From an uncultured Collinsella sp. (GTDB taxonomy: Bacteria; Actinomycetota; Coriobacteriia; Coriobacteriales; Coriobacteriaceae), in contig CATVTM010000036.1 in NCBI GenBank assembly GCA_958346935.1, positions 1 to 21,785 of the forward strand: a stretch of 21,785 nucleotides of DNA, read 5' to 3'. The translations under genes and the position numbers were made by a program. The notes beneath the pieces were generated by a model. That model was not told where the DNA came from and searched no databases. It saw nothing but the letters and a program-made list of their open reading frames with translations. Positions 14,854-21,699 of this stretch are shown one piece after another; positions within the stretch are counted from its first letter, which is position 1; the number at the start of each line of letters is the position of its first letter.

Positions 14854-15820
14854 ACTTACCGTTCCCGAGGGTATCGACCCCTCGCGCGTTTTGGGCGCCG
14901 GCGACGGCGTCCTTCGTGCACTCGAGAACTTGGTGCGCGCCCATGTGGTCGCCCGTGGCGATAGCATCGCCGTGAGCGGTGACCCGGATGAGGTCGAACT
15001 CGTGGCGCGTTTTTTCGAACATGCCTTTCGTGAGGCTGCTGCCGGGCGCACGCTTTCTGCCGACGATATCTCGCGCTGTCTGGCCGTTCTGCGCGACGGT
15101 GAGCACGAGGCTACGTCGCTTCGCGATGACGTGCTGCTTTCGTATCGCGGTCGTGCCATTCGCCCCAAAACGCTCGGCCAAAAGCGCTATGTGGATGCCA
15201 TCCGCTCGCATACCATCACCTTTGGTTTGGGTCCTGCCGGTACCGGTAAGACTTATCTGGCCATGGCGCTCGCCGTTGCCGCGCTCAAGCGCCACGAGGT
15301 GGGCCGTCTGATCTTGACGCGTCCGGTTGTCGAGGCGGGGGAGAACCTGGGCTTTTTGCCCGGTACCCTCGAGGAAAAGATCGATCCCTACATGCGTCCG
15401 CTCTACGACGCCCTTTTTGACATGATGGATCGCGAGCGCACCGATGAGCTTATGGAGCGCGGCGTGATCGAGATCGCCCCGCTTGCCTATATGCGCGGCC
15501 GCACGCTGAGCGATGCCTTCGTGGTGCTCGACGAGGCGCAAAATACCACGCCTGAGCAGATGAAGATGTTTCTGACGCGCTTGGGTTTTAACTCCAAGTT
15601 CGTGATTACCGGCGACCTGAGCCAGCGCGACCTGGTGGGTCGTCGTGGCGGTCTTGCTGACGTTGAGCAGATTTTGGGCCGTGTCGACGATGTCGCATTT
15701 TCGCACCTCGAGCGCGCCGACGTGGTGCGCCATGCCTTGGTGGGACGTATCGTCGAGGCATACGATACTTATGATGACGTGCGCGAGCAGCGCCCGCGCG
15801 ACCGAAAGGAGTCCCGTTGA
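14834..15820 (+). CDS. phoH: PhoH family ATPase (PhoH-like/YbeZ)
   Basis: PhoH proteins are cytoplasmic P-loop ATPases linked to RNA metabolism, often encoded beside ybeY. The ATG at 14834 is chosen for its perfect AGGGAGG 3 nt upstream; this overlaps mtaB by 20 nt. The 328-residue product has an N-terminal KH-like or nucleic-acid-binding part up to about 110. The helicase-like ATPase follows: Walker A GPAGTGKT at 133-140, the conserved LILTRPVVEAGENLGFLPG, Walker B VVLDEAQN (DEAQN 233-237), and sensor motif VITGDLSQ. Length and all motifs are normal. It overlaps ybeY by 4 nt, and the pair presumably acts together on rRNA. Confidence 0.93.
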   Translation: MEASKIRLTVPEGIDPSRVLGAGDGVLRALENLVRAHVVARGDSIAVSGDPDEVELVARFFEHAFREAAAGRTLSADDISRCLAVLRDGEHEATSLRDDVLLSYRGRAIRPKTLGQKRYVDAIRSHTITFGLGPAGTGKTYLAMALAVAALKRHEVGRLILTRPVVEAGENLGFLPGTLEEKIDPYMRPLYDALFDMMDRERTDELMERGVIEIAPLAYMRGRTLSDAFVVLDEAQNTTPEQMKMFLTRLGFNSKFVITGDLSQRDLVGRRGGLADVEQILGRVDDVAFSHLERADVVRHALVGRIVEAYDTYDDVREQRPRDRKESR

Positions 15821-16326
15821 GTGTATTGATCAGCAACGATGCCGAGCTCGATACGCTGCTCGACGCGCAGGAGGTGGAGCACATCTGCGAGGTTGTGCTT
15901 GCCGCCGAGGGCGTTGAACGTGAAGTCGAGATTTCCCTTTCGTATGTCGACGAGGACGAGATGCACGAGCTCAACCACGAGTGGCGTGACATCGACCGCA
16001 CCACCGATGTGCTCTCGTTTGAATGCGACTCGGCCTTTGACGAGGATATTCCCGCCGACGAGACGCTCGAGCTCGGCGATATCATCTTGGCCCCGCAGGT
16101 CATTGCCCGTCAGGCCCCCGGCTTTGGCAATAGCCCTGCCGACGAGTGCCGCCTGATGCTCGTACACGGCATGCTACACCTGCTGGGGTATGACCATATC
16201 GAGGACGACGAGGCCGAGGTCATGGAGGCCCGCGAGGACGCTATCCTGCGCGATCTGGCGCTCGAGCGCGGCGAGGACCCCAAACTCGTTCACGTCGGCC
16301 CCATCACCAATCATGCCCACGACTAG
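15817..16326 (+). CDS. ybeY: Endoribonuclease YbeY (rRNA maturation factor)
   Basis: YbeY is a metal-dependent endoribonuclease needed for 16S rRNA 3'-end maturation and ribosome quality control. The start is a TTG at 15817 that overlaps the phoH stop (TTGA); AAAGGAG ends 5 nt before it, which decides this start over the later TTG. The 169-residue protein carries the metal-binding motif HGMLHLLGYDH at 117-127 (His117, His121, His127), preceded by TDVLSFE and LGDIILAP, both family hallmarks. The protein is rich in acidic residues. dgkA follows after 9 nt and era after that, the common ybeY-dgkA-era order. Confidence 0.95.
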   Translation: MSVLISNDAELDTLLDAQEVEHICEVVLAAEGVEREVEISLSYVDEDEMHELNHEWRDIDRTTDVLSFECDSAFDEDIPADETLELGDIILAPQVIARQAPGFGNSPADECRLMLVHGMLHLLGYDHIEDDEAEVMEAREDAILRDLALERGEDPKLVHVGPITNHAHD

Positions 16327-16335
16327 GAGCCGCTT

Positions 16336-16713
16336 ATGATTCCCGGATCGAACAAGGACCATCCGTCCTTTTTAAAGTCGTTCTCCTACGCCATGGAGGG
16401 CTTCGTCACCGCCGTCAAGACCGAGCGCAACATTAAGGTTATGCTCGTAGCGGGCGTGTGCACCATCATTGCCGGCTGCATCGTGGGGCTCGACATTGCC
16501 GAGTGGGCCACGATTATCATCTGCTGCGGCCTGGTGATTCACGGCGAGCTGTGCAATACCGCCATGGAGGCCATTGTCGATCTGGCGACCCAGGAGCTCC
16601 ATCCGCTGGCAAAACGCGCCAAGGACATCGCCGCCGCCTCGGTATACGTACTTTCAATCACCGCCGCGATTGTGGGCTTGCTGGTATTTGCCCACGCGCT
16701 CGGCTTTATTTAG
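16336..16713 (+). CDS. dgkA: Diacylglycerol/undecaprenol kinase family membrane protein
   Basis: This small integral membrane kinase phosphorylates a lipid alcohol. Gram-positive members mostly act on undecaprenol, recycling the carrier for wall synthesis. The substrate here is inferred from that, not from the sequence. The ATG at 16336 has AGGAG 6 nt upstream. The 125 residues include an amphipathic N-terminus (SFLKSFSYAMEGFVTAVKTERN) and three hydrophobic segments at about 33-50, 55-70 and 100-120. The family signature ELCNTAMEAIVDL at 71-83 carries the catalytic and metal-binding Glu71 and Glu78, followed by AKRAKDIAAASV. Length is normal. It lies 9 nt after ybeY and 12 nt before era. Confidence 0.9.
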   Translation: MIPGSNKDHPSFLKSFSYAMEGFVTAVKTERNIKVMLVAGVCTIIAGCIVGLDIAEWATIIICCGLVIHGELCNTAMEAIVDLATQELHPLAKRAKDIAAASVYVLSITAAIVGLLVFAHALGFI

Positions 16714-16725
16714 AAAGGGATTCCC

Positions 16726-17793
16726 ATGTCCGACAATATGCAGCCTATCGATGAAATTTTGGACGACGAGTCCCCGGATGCTAAGGCGACCGAGGCCTAT
16801 GAGGAAGTCGAGGAGTTCGACCCGTTTGAGGGCATGAGCGACGAGGAACTCGACGCCCTGTGCGACGAGGACGACAGCCTCGCGGGCTTTGGCGACGTTG
16901 AGCCCGGTTTCCGCAGTGGCTTCGTGGCCTTGGTCGGCCGCCCCAACGCCGGTAAGTCAACGCTGCTCAACGCCTGCTATGGCAAAAAGGTCGCCATCAC
17001 CTCGCCGGTGGCCCAGACGACCCGCCGTCGCATGCGCGCCGTCGTCAACCGCCCCGGCTACCAGCTGGTCTTTGTCGATACCCCGGGTATCCACAAGCCC
17101 AAGGACGGTCTAGGGTCCGAGCTCAACAAGAGCGCGCTGTTCGAGCTGAACGATGTCGATGTTGTCGCGTTTTTGATTGATGCCACTAAACCGATCGGCA
17201 GGGGAGACGCCTGGGTTGCCGAGCGTGTCAGATGCGCCCGTTGCAAGAAGGTCCTGGTGCTCACCAAGGCCGATGAAGCCGACCCCGCACAGGTCATGGA
17301 GCAGCTTAAGGCCGCCCACGAGCTTATGGAATATGACGACGAGATCGTGACGTCGTCGGTCAAGAACTTTAACGTTGATGCCTTCATCGAGACCGTTGCG
17401 CACTTTTTGCCCGAGGGTCCGCGTTGGTTCCCCGAGGACATGGGTACCGACGCTTCCGATGAGACGCTCGTTGCCGAGTTTGTGCGCGAGAAGGTCTTGC
17501 GCCGCACCCGTGATGAGATCCCGCACTCCGTGGGCGTGATTTGCGATGCGCTTGAGCAGACCAAGAAGGTGCTGCGCGTGCACGCCACCATTTACGTCGA
17601 GCGCGAGGGCCAAAAGGGCATCATCATCGGCAAGGGCGGCGAGATGATCAAACATATCGGCATCGACGCCCGTCGCGACCTTGAGCGCATCTTTGGCACC
17701 CAGGTCTTTTTGGAGCTGGACGTGAAGGTCAAGGCCGGCTGGCGTGACGACGAGGCCCAGATTCGCCGCTTTGGCTATAACGCCGAGGATTAG
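16726..17793 (+). CDS. era: GTPase Era with acidic N-terminal extension
   Basis: Era is an essential GTPase that binds the 3' end of 16S rRNA and checks 30S maturation. The core is normal: G1 GRPNAGKS (71-78), the switch region QTTRRRMRAVV, DTPGIHKP, and a C-terminal KH domain with IIIGKGGEMIKHIG. Two features are unusual. First, G1 lies about 55 residues later than in typical Era: the first 60 residues hold 24 Asp/Glu and a single Lys, with no predicted fold. Second, the G4 motif is TKAD (180-183), where Era usually has NKxD. Total length is 355 residues against about 300. The ATG at 16726 has AAAGGGA upstream, which supports including the extension. Confidence 0.93.
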   Translation: MSDNMQPIDEILDDESPDAKATEAYEEVEEFDPFEGMSDEELDALCDEDDSLAGFGDVEPGFRSGFVALVGRPNAGKSTLLNACYGKKVAITSPVAQTTRRRMRAVVNRPGYQLVFVDTPGIHKPKDGLGSELNKSALFELNDVDVVAFLIDATKPIGRGDAWVAERVRCARCKKVLVLTKADEADPAQVMEQLKAAHELMEYDDEIVTSSVKNFNVDAFIETVAHFLPEGPRWFPEDMGTDASDETLVAEFVREKVLRRTRDEIPHSVGVICDALEQTKKVLRVHATIYVEREGQKGIIIGKGGEMIKHIGIDARRDLERIFGTQVFLELDVKVKAGWRDDEAQIRRFGYNAED

Positions 17794-17808
17794 GGACACG
17801 CGGCGCGA

Positions 17809-18558
17809 ATGGCAGGTTCTCGTACATATCGCACGAAAGTGCTCGTGCTCGATAAGACGAAGCTCAAAGAGACGGACCTGATCCTGACGATGCTTGACGA
17901 GCGGGGTCGGCAGGTTCGTGCTGTGGCAAAGGGCGCCCGCAAACCCGGCGGACGCCTGGCTGCGCGCTGCGAGATGTTCTGTACCGTTGATCTGCTGCTT
18001 GCGCATGGACGGTCGCTCGACGTGGTTTCCCAGGCCGAGCTTATGGAGGCGCCGCTCGGCGCTGCTCCCGATTACGAGATGACATGCGCCGCAAGCGCGA
18101 TCGCCGAGGTCGCGCGCGTGTGCTCGTTCGAGGACGCCGAGGACCCGTTTACCTTTGCCATAACGCAGCGAGCGCTTGCCCTGGTGGGCAGCGGGCTCGA
18201 CGCGGCGCATATGGATCTACTTGTGGCGGCATATGTCTTTAAGCTGCTGTCGCACGTTGGCTATCGACCCGATTTTTCGGCCTGCGTGCTGTGCGGAGAC
18301 CCCATGCTGTCGTATTTTTCGCCCCAGGCGGGCGGTCTCATGTGCGGGTCGTGCGCGTCGAGCGTTCCGGGTGCCGAGCTGGTGTCGACCGGTGAGGTCG
18401 CGTGGCTGCGCGCCCTCATGTCCATGACCTTCGATGCGCTTATGGTCGAGAGGATCGACACGCATACGGCGGCGTTCTTGCTCGGGCTTTCGCATGTGTG
18501 GGCTGCGACGCACACCGATCAGCGCCTCCGTGCGATGGAATTCATGTTGGGTCGGTGA
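17809..18558 (+). CDS. recO: DNA repair protein RecO
   Basis: RecO anneals single strands and, with RecR, loads RecA on gaps during recombinational repair. The 249-residue protein starts with the OB-fold (YRTKVLVLDKTKLKETDLILTMLDERG...), where the KETD and GAR segments are typical. A helical domain follows. It carries a zinc site with Cys159 and Cys162 (CVLC) and Cys179 and Cys182 (CGSC). Length and layout match the family. It lies 15 nt after era with only a weak ribosome-binding site (AGGGACA). era-recO is a conserved pair. No terminator is seen after it before the rpsO promoter region. Confidence 0.93.
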   Translation: MAGSRTYRTKVLVLDKTKLKETDLILTMLDERGRQVRAVAKGARKPGGRLAARCEMFCTVDLLLAHGRSLDVVSQAELMEAPLGAAPDYEMTCAASAIAEVARVCSFEDAEDPFTFAITQRALALVGSGLDAAHMDLLVAAYVFKLLSHVGYRPDFSACVLCGDPMLSYFSPQAGGLMCGSCASSVPGAELVSTGEVAWLRALMSMTFDALMVERIDTHTAAFLLGLSHVWAATHTDQRLRAMEFMLGR

Positions 18559-18585
18559 TGATGCGCAGGCACGGGCTGCTTGTGG

Positions 18586-18591
18586 TAACAT
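18586..18591 (+). promoter_or_regulatory. Candidate -10 box for rpsO
   Basis: TAACAT, preceded by TTGTGG, lies 28 nt after the recO stop. No -35 is recognisable. It would give a leader of about 100 nt before rpsO, a length usual for an autoregulated S15 mRNA. Confidence 0.3.
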
Positions 18592-18650
18592 ACCGACCTG
18601 TTGGTACCTCGACCTTGGTTGCTCGCTCCACCGGCGGCTTCCCAGTCCGA

Positions 18651-18676
18651 GGCGAATCGAGTCGCCCGTGGGCGAC
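18651..18676 (+). promoter_or_regulatory. Two competing hairpins in the rpsO leader
   Basis: GGCGA (18651-18655) can pair with TCGCC (18662-18666). The same TCGCC is part of GTCGCC (18661-18666), which can instead pair with GGCGAC (18671-18676) around the loop CGTG. The two stems exclude each other and lie 20 nt before the start codon. S15 represses its own mRNA in several bacteria by binding such leaders, with differing structures. A similar role here is an inference. Confidence 0.35.
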
Positions 18677-18696
18677 GCAAAACGAAAGGTGAAACA

Positions 18697-18975
18697 ATGA
18701 CTGTTTCCAAAGAGCGCAAGGCGGAGCTGACTGCCCAGTTCGGTAACACCCCGGTCGATACCGGCAACCCCAAGGTTCAGGTCGCCATCCTGACCGAGCG
18801 CATCAAGGAGCTGACCGAGCACATGAAGTCCCACCAGAAGGACTTCCACACCCGTCGTGGTCTGCTCATGCTCGTCGGCCGTCGTCGTCGTCTTCTCTCC
18901 TACATCAAGAAGAACGACATCGTCGAGTATCGTGAGCTCATCAAGGCTCTGGGCATCCGCGACAACATCCAGTAG
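18697..18975 (+). CDS. rpsO: 30S ribosomal protein S15
   Basis: S15 binds 16S rRNA helices at a three-way junction and helps form the platform and a bridge to 23S rRNA. The ATG at 18697 follows AAAGGTG and gives the family N-terminus TVSKERKAELTAQFG; an in-frame ATG 96 nt upstream lies in the leader. The 92 residues contain HMKSHQKDFHTRRGLLMLVGRRRRLLSYIKK, written here only as landmarks: the conserved His-Lys-Asp-x-His segment and the LVGRRR(R)LL signature. Length is within 3 residues of the usual 89. It is followed by a terminator and pnp, the classic rpsO-pnp order. Confidence 0.95.
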   Translation: MTVSKERKAELTAQFGNTPVDTGNPKVQVAILTERIKELTEHMKSHQKDFHTRRGLLMLVGRRRRLLSYIKKNDIVEYRELIKALGIRDNIQ

Positions 18976-18989
18976 GATTTGTACATGCT

Positions 18990-19021
18990 AAGAGCGTCCT
19001 GCGCAGCGGGGCGCTCTTTTT
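18990..19021 (+). terminator. Terminator or attenuator between rpsO and pnp
   Basis: AAGAGCG (18990-18996) pairs with CGCTCTT (19012-19018), extended by a T-G and two C-G pairs to a 10-bp stem with a 9-nt loop. T residues continue to 19021. Some read-through into pnp is likely, as in other rpsO-pnp operons. Confidence 0.85.
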
Positions 19022-19040
19022 GTGTAAGGGCGCGAACAAT

Positions 19041-19111
19041 CACGCTCTGAAGCGTGGCGGGGGCAGGGGGCCCGCGTCACATGAGAAGCCCGCAGGCAAG
19101 GGGCCTGTGGG
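19041..19111 (+). promoter_or_regulatory. Structured leader of pnp (three hairpins)
   Basis: Three stems follow each other in the 100-nt gap. The first is CACGCT/AGCGTG (19041-19046 and 19051-19056, loop CTGA). The second is GCGGG/CCCGC (19057-19061 and 19071-19075). The third is a 9-bp stem CCCGCAGGC/GCCTGTGGG (19089-19097 and 19103-19111, one G-T pair) that ends 5 nt before the AAAGGAG ribosome-binding site. In Escherichia coli PNPase represses its own synthesis through a leader stem cut by RNase III. An equivalent here is plausible but unproven. Confidence 0.45.
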
Positions 19112-19124
19112 GTAAAGGAGAACA

Positions 19125-21371
19125 ATGACACTCGTATCCAAGACCTTTGAGCTGTACGGCAAGACCTACACCTTTGAGTCAGGCGAGCTTGCCAAGCAGG
19201 CCACCGGCGCCTGCCTGGTCAAGCAGGGCGACACCACGATGCTCGACACCGTGGTCGTCTCCAAGGAGCGCAAGAACTACGACTTTTTCCCGCTGACCGT
19301 CGACTTCAACGAGAAGATGTACGCAGCCGGCCGCATTCCGGGTGGTTACCTCAAGCGTGAGGGCCGTCCCAGCGAGAAGGCCACGCTCACCGCGCGCATG
19401 ATCGACCGTCCGATTCGCCCGAGCTTCCCGGACGGCTTCCGCAACGAGGTGCACATCGTCGCTACCTCGCTCGTCGCCGACCAGGTCAACCCCTTTGACG
19501 TCATCAACGTCATGGGTGCTTCCCTGGCCATGACGCTCGGCGGCGTGCCCTTCGAGGGCCCGCTTGCCTGCGTGCGCATCGGCCGCAACGTGGAGACCGG
19601 CGAGTTTATCGTTAACCCCACCTATGAGGAGCGCGAGAACTCCGATCTGGACCTGGAGCTGGGCGGCTCTGCCGACTTCATCTCGATGGTCGAGGCCGGC
19701 GCCGAGGAGATCTCCGAGGACGACATGCTCGCCGCCATGAAGTTTGGCCAGGAGGCCCTTGCTGCCTTCTGCCAGGCTCAGGACGAGTTTGTCGCCGAGT
19801 GGGAGCAGGTCAACGGCGCTATCGTCAAGAAGGAGTACCCGCTCGACCAGCCCGTCGAGGAGGTTCAGGAGCGCATCTTCGCCCACTACGACGAGATGGC
19901 AGCCGCCCTTCGCGACGCCGACAAGCTCTCCCGTATCGGCAAGGTCGAGGCTCTGAAGGAGTCCATCCGTGCCGAGTTCACCGAGGAGGAGCAGTCCGCT
20001 TGGGAGCGCGAGATCCCCGTGGCGCTCAAGAAGCTCGAGAAGAAGGCTATGCGCACCATGGTCGTCGAGACCGGCGAGCGCGTCGACGGCCGTGCCGCCG
20101 ATGAGATTCGCCCCATCATGGTGAAGGATAACTACCTGCCGCTCGTTCACGGCTCCGGTCTGTTCCAGCGTGGCCAGACCCAGGTGCTTTCCGTCCTGTC
20201 GCTCGGTATGCTCAACGAGGGCCAGCGTCTGGATACCATCGAGCCCACCGAGGGCAAGCGCTACATGCACCACTACAACTTCCCGCCGTTCTGCACCGGC
20301 GAGACCGGCCGCATGGGCAGCCCCAAGCGCCGCGAGATCGGCCACGGCAACCTGGCCGAGCGCGCTCTGCTTCCGGTGCTCCCCGACGAGAACGAGTTCC
20401 CCTACGCCATCCGCGTCGTCTCCGAGGTCATGGAGTCCAACGGCTCCTCTTCGATGGCTTCGACCTGCGGTTCCACGCTCGCCCTTATGGACGGCGGCGT
20501 GCCCATTAAGCGCCCGGTCTCCGGTATCGCCATGGGCCTGATCCAGGAGGAGGGCAAGACCGTGGTCCTGTCCGATATCCAGGGTCTCGAGGACTTCCTG
20601 GGCGACATGGACTTTAAGGTCACCGGTACCACCGAGGGCATCACCGCCCTGCAGATGGACAACAAGGCCACCGGTCTTACCTTCGACATCCTGGCCCGCG
20701 CCCTGCAGCAGGCCAAGGAGGGTCGCGCCTTCATTCTGCAGAAGATGCTCGATGTGATTCCCGAGCCGCGCCACACCACGCGCAGCACCGCCCCGCGCAT
20801 CGTTTCCATCCAGGTTCCGACCGACAAGATCCGCGACGTCATCGGTTCCGGCGGTAAGGTCATCCGCGGCATCCAGGACGAGACCGGCGCTTCGGTCGAC
20901 ATCCAGGAGGACGGCACCGTCTTTGTCGGCGGCACTGGCGAGTCCGTCGATCAGGCCGTCGAGCGCATCAAGCTCATCATCAAGGTTCCCGAGCCGGGCG
21001 AGGAGTACACCGGTCGCGTGGTCTCCATCCAGCCCTTCGGCGCCTTCGTCAACCTGCTGCCCGGTAAGGACGGCCTGCTGCACATCTCCCGCGTAGCCAA
21101 GGGCCGCGTGGAGAAGGTCGAGGACGTCCTCAACGTGGGCGACGAGGTCAAGGTCGTCGTCATCGAGGTCGACGATCGTGGCAAGATCTCGCTCGATCGT
21201 CTTGACAAGCCCGAGGCCCCGGCTCGCGCCGAGGGTGCCTCCGAGGGCGACGGCGAGCACTTCCAGCGCCGTGAGCGTCCGCGCCGCGAGCGCTCCGAGC
21301 GCAGCGACCGTCCGCGCCGTCCCGGCGACAACGGAGGCCGCAAGCCCCGCCGCCACCACGACGCCGAGTAA
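19125..21371 (+). CDS. pnp: Polyribonucleotide nucleotidyltransferase (PNPase)
   Basis: PNPase degrades RNA from the 3' end with phosphate and can add tails in the reverse reaction. The 748-residue protein starts at an ATG with AAAGGAG 5 nt upstream. It has two RNase PH domains (about 10-230 and 320-545) around a helical linker. Catalytic-domain landmarks include the FFPLTVDFNEKMYAAGRIPG segment in the first, and RGQTQVLSVLSLG and SNGSSSMASTCGSTLALMD in the second. A KH domain follows (from about 558, with VIGSGGKVI), then an S1 domain (about 626-694, with FGAFVNLLPGKDGLLHIS). The last 34 residues are a disordered basic tail with 14 Arg/Lys, probably an extra RNA-binding element. Confidence 0.97.
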   Translation: MTLVSKTFELYGKTYTFESGELAKQATGACLVKQGDTTMLDTVVVSKERKNYDFFPLTVDFNEKMYAAGRIPGGYLKREGRPSEKATLTARMIDRPIRPSFPDGFRNEVHIVATSLVADQVNPFDVINVMGASLAMTLGGVPFEGPLACVRIGRNVETGEFIVNPTYEERENSDLDLELGGSADFISMVEAGAEEISEDDMLAAMKFGQEALAAFCQAQDEFVAEWEQVNGAIVKKEYPLDQPVEEVQERIFAHYDEMAAALRDADKLSRIGKVEALKESIRAEFTEEEQSAWEREIPVALKKLEKKAMRTMVVETGERVDGRAADEIRPIMVKDNYLPLVHGSGLFQRGQTQVLSVLSLGMLNEGQRLDTIEPTEGKRYMHHYNFPPFCTGETGRMGSPKRREIGHGNLAERALLPVLPDENEFPYAIRVVSEVMESNGSSSMASTCGSTLALMDGGVPIKRPVSGIAMGLIQEEGKTVVLSDIQGLEDFLGDMDFKVTGTTEGITALQMDNKATGLTFDILARALQQAKEGRAFILQKMLDVIPEPRHTTRSTAPRIVSIQVPTDKIRDVIGSGGKVIRGIQDETGASVDIQEDGTVFVGGTGESVDQAVERIKLIIKVPEPGEEYTGRVVSIQPFGAFVNLLPGKDGLLHISRVAKGRVEKVEDVLNVGDEVKVVVIEVDDRGKISLDRLDKPEAPARAEGASEGDGEHFQRRERPRRERSERSDRPRRPGDNGGRKPRRHHDAE

Positions 21372-21394
21372 CAGCCGTACATAACCAGCACCGC

Positions 21395-21425
21395 AAGGGC
21401 GACTCCGGACAGGGGTCGCCCTTTT
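21395..21425 (+). terminator. Rho-independent terminator after pnp
   Basis: AAGGGCGAC (21395-21403) pairs with GTCGCCCTT (21415-21423). T-G and two C-G pairs extend it to 12 bp around the loop GGACA, and TTTT ends the run. Its 3' side overlaps by about 6 nt the outer arm of the large hairpin repeat that begins at 21420. Confidence 0.85.
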
Positions 21426-21564
21426 GCTGTTCCCGGCGGGGGCCGCGGGTAAAGTTTCCTGCTCTACAGTCCTGCTCACGACGGAGGCCATATTAAGTGG
21501 CCTCCTGTTCGTGCGGAACTCGCGATAAACTTTACCCGCGGCCCCCGCCGGGAACAGCAAAAGG
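21420..21564 (+). repeat. Large hairpin repeat, copy 1 (145 nt, perfect 38-bp outer stem)
   Basis: Bases 21420-21457 are the exact reverse complement of 21527-21564 (38 bp, very GC-rich in the middle, ending in AAAGTTT). Inside lie a lower stem CACGA/TCGTG (21477-21481 with 21509-21513) and an apical stem GGAGGCCA/TGGCCTCC (21483-21490 with 21498-21505). The apical stem has a T-G closing pair and loop ATTAA. The bulged part of the 3' side, CGTGCGGAACTCGCGATAAACTT (21510-21532, 23 nt), recurs exactly but inverted in copy 2. No open reading frame is supported here. It could be a REP- or MITE-like repeat, a structured RNA, or a bidirectional terminator; I do not recognise a named family. Confidence 0.85.
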
Positions 21565-21699
21565 TCTGGTTGGTGCGGGTTGCGATTTTGTCAGACAGTC
21601 TATTCAGTTATTTGAATTCAGATCTTTTGACAATCGCATGCGCGTCATTGCCCCAGATAAAACCGACCAAAATAAAGCTGTCCTTTTTTGGCAGGTCTG
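21565..21699. other. Non-coding spacer between the two hairpin repeats
   Basis: AT-richer than everything around it. A gapped inverted pair GCGATTTTGTCA (21582-21593) and TGACAATCGC (21628-21637) is present, differing by two extra T. AGGTCTGGT occurs twice (21562-21570 and 21693-21701). A consensus -35 TTGACA at 21627-21632 has no -10 at the right distance. I see no gene. Confidence 0.5.

Noticed and set aside
13144..15168. 674-codon minus-strand frame opposite dnaJ, mtaB and phoH
   Set aside because: Spans three clearly real genes on the other strand and resembles no family I know; an antisense shadow of GC-rich codons.
19179..21560. 793-codon open frame on the minus strand opposite pnp
   Set aside because: It mirrors pnp over nearly its whole length, has a low-complexity Gly/Leu/Asp composition typical of GC-rich antisense frames, and starts inside the hairpin repeat.
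21420..21564. Integron attC site or CRISPR repeat
   Set aside because: No attC core pair (RYYYAAC/GTTRRRY) at the ends of the stem and no cassette or integrase; no regularly spaced direct repeats for CRISPR.
21627..21663. TTGACA promoter in the spacer between repeats
   Set aside because: No -10-like box at 15-19 nt; the nearest candidates are 22-25 nt away.
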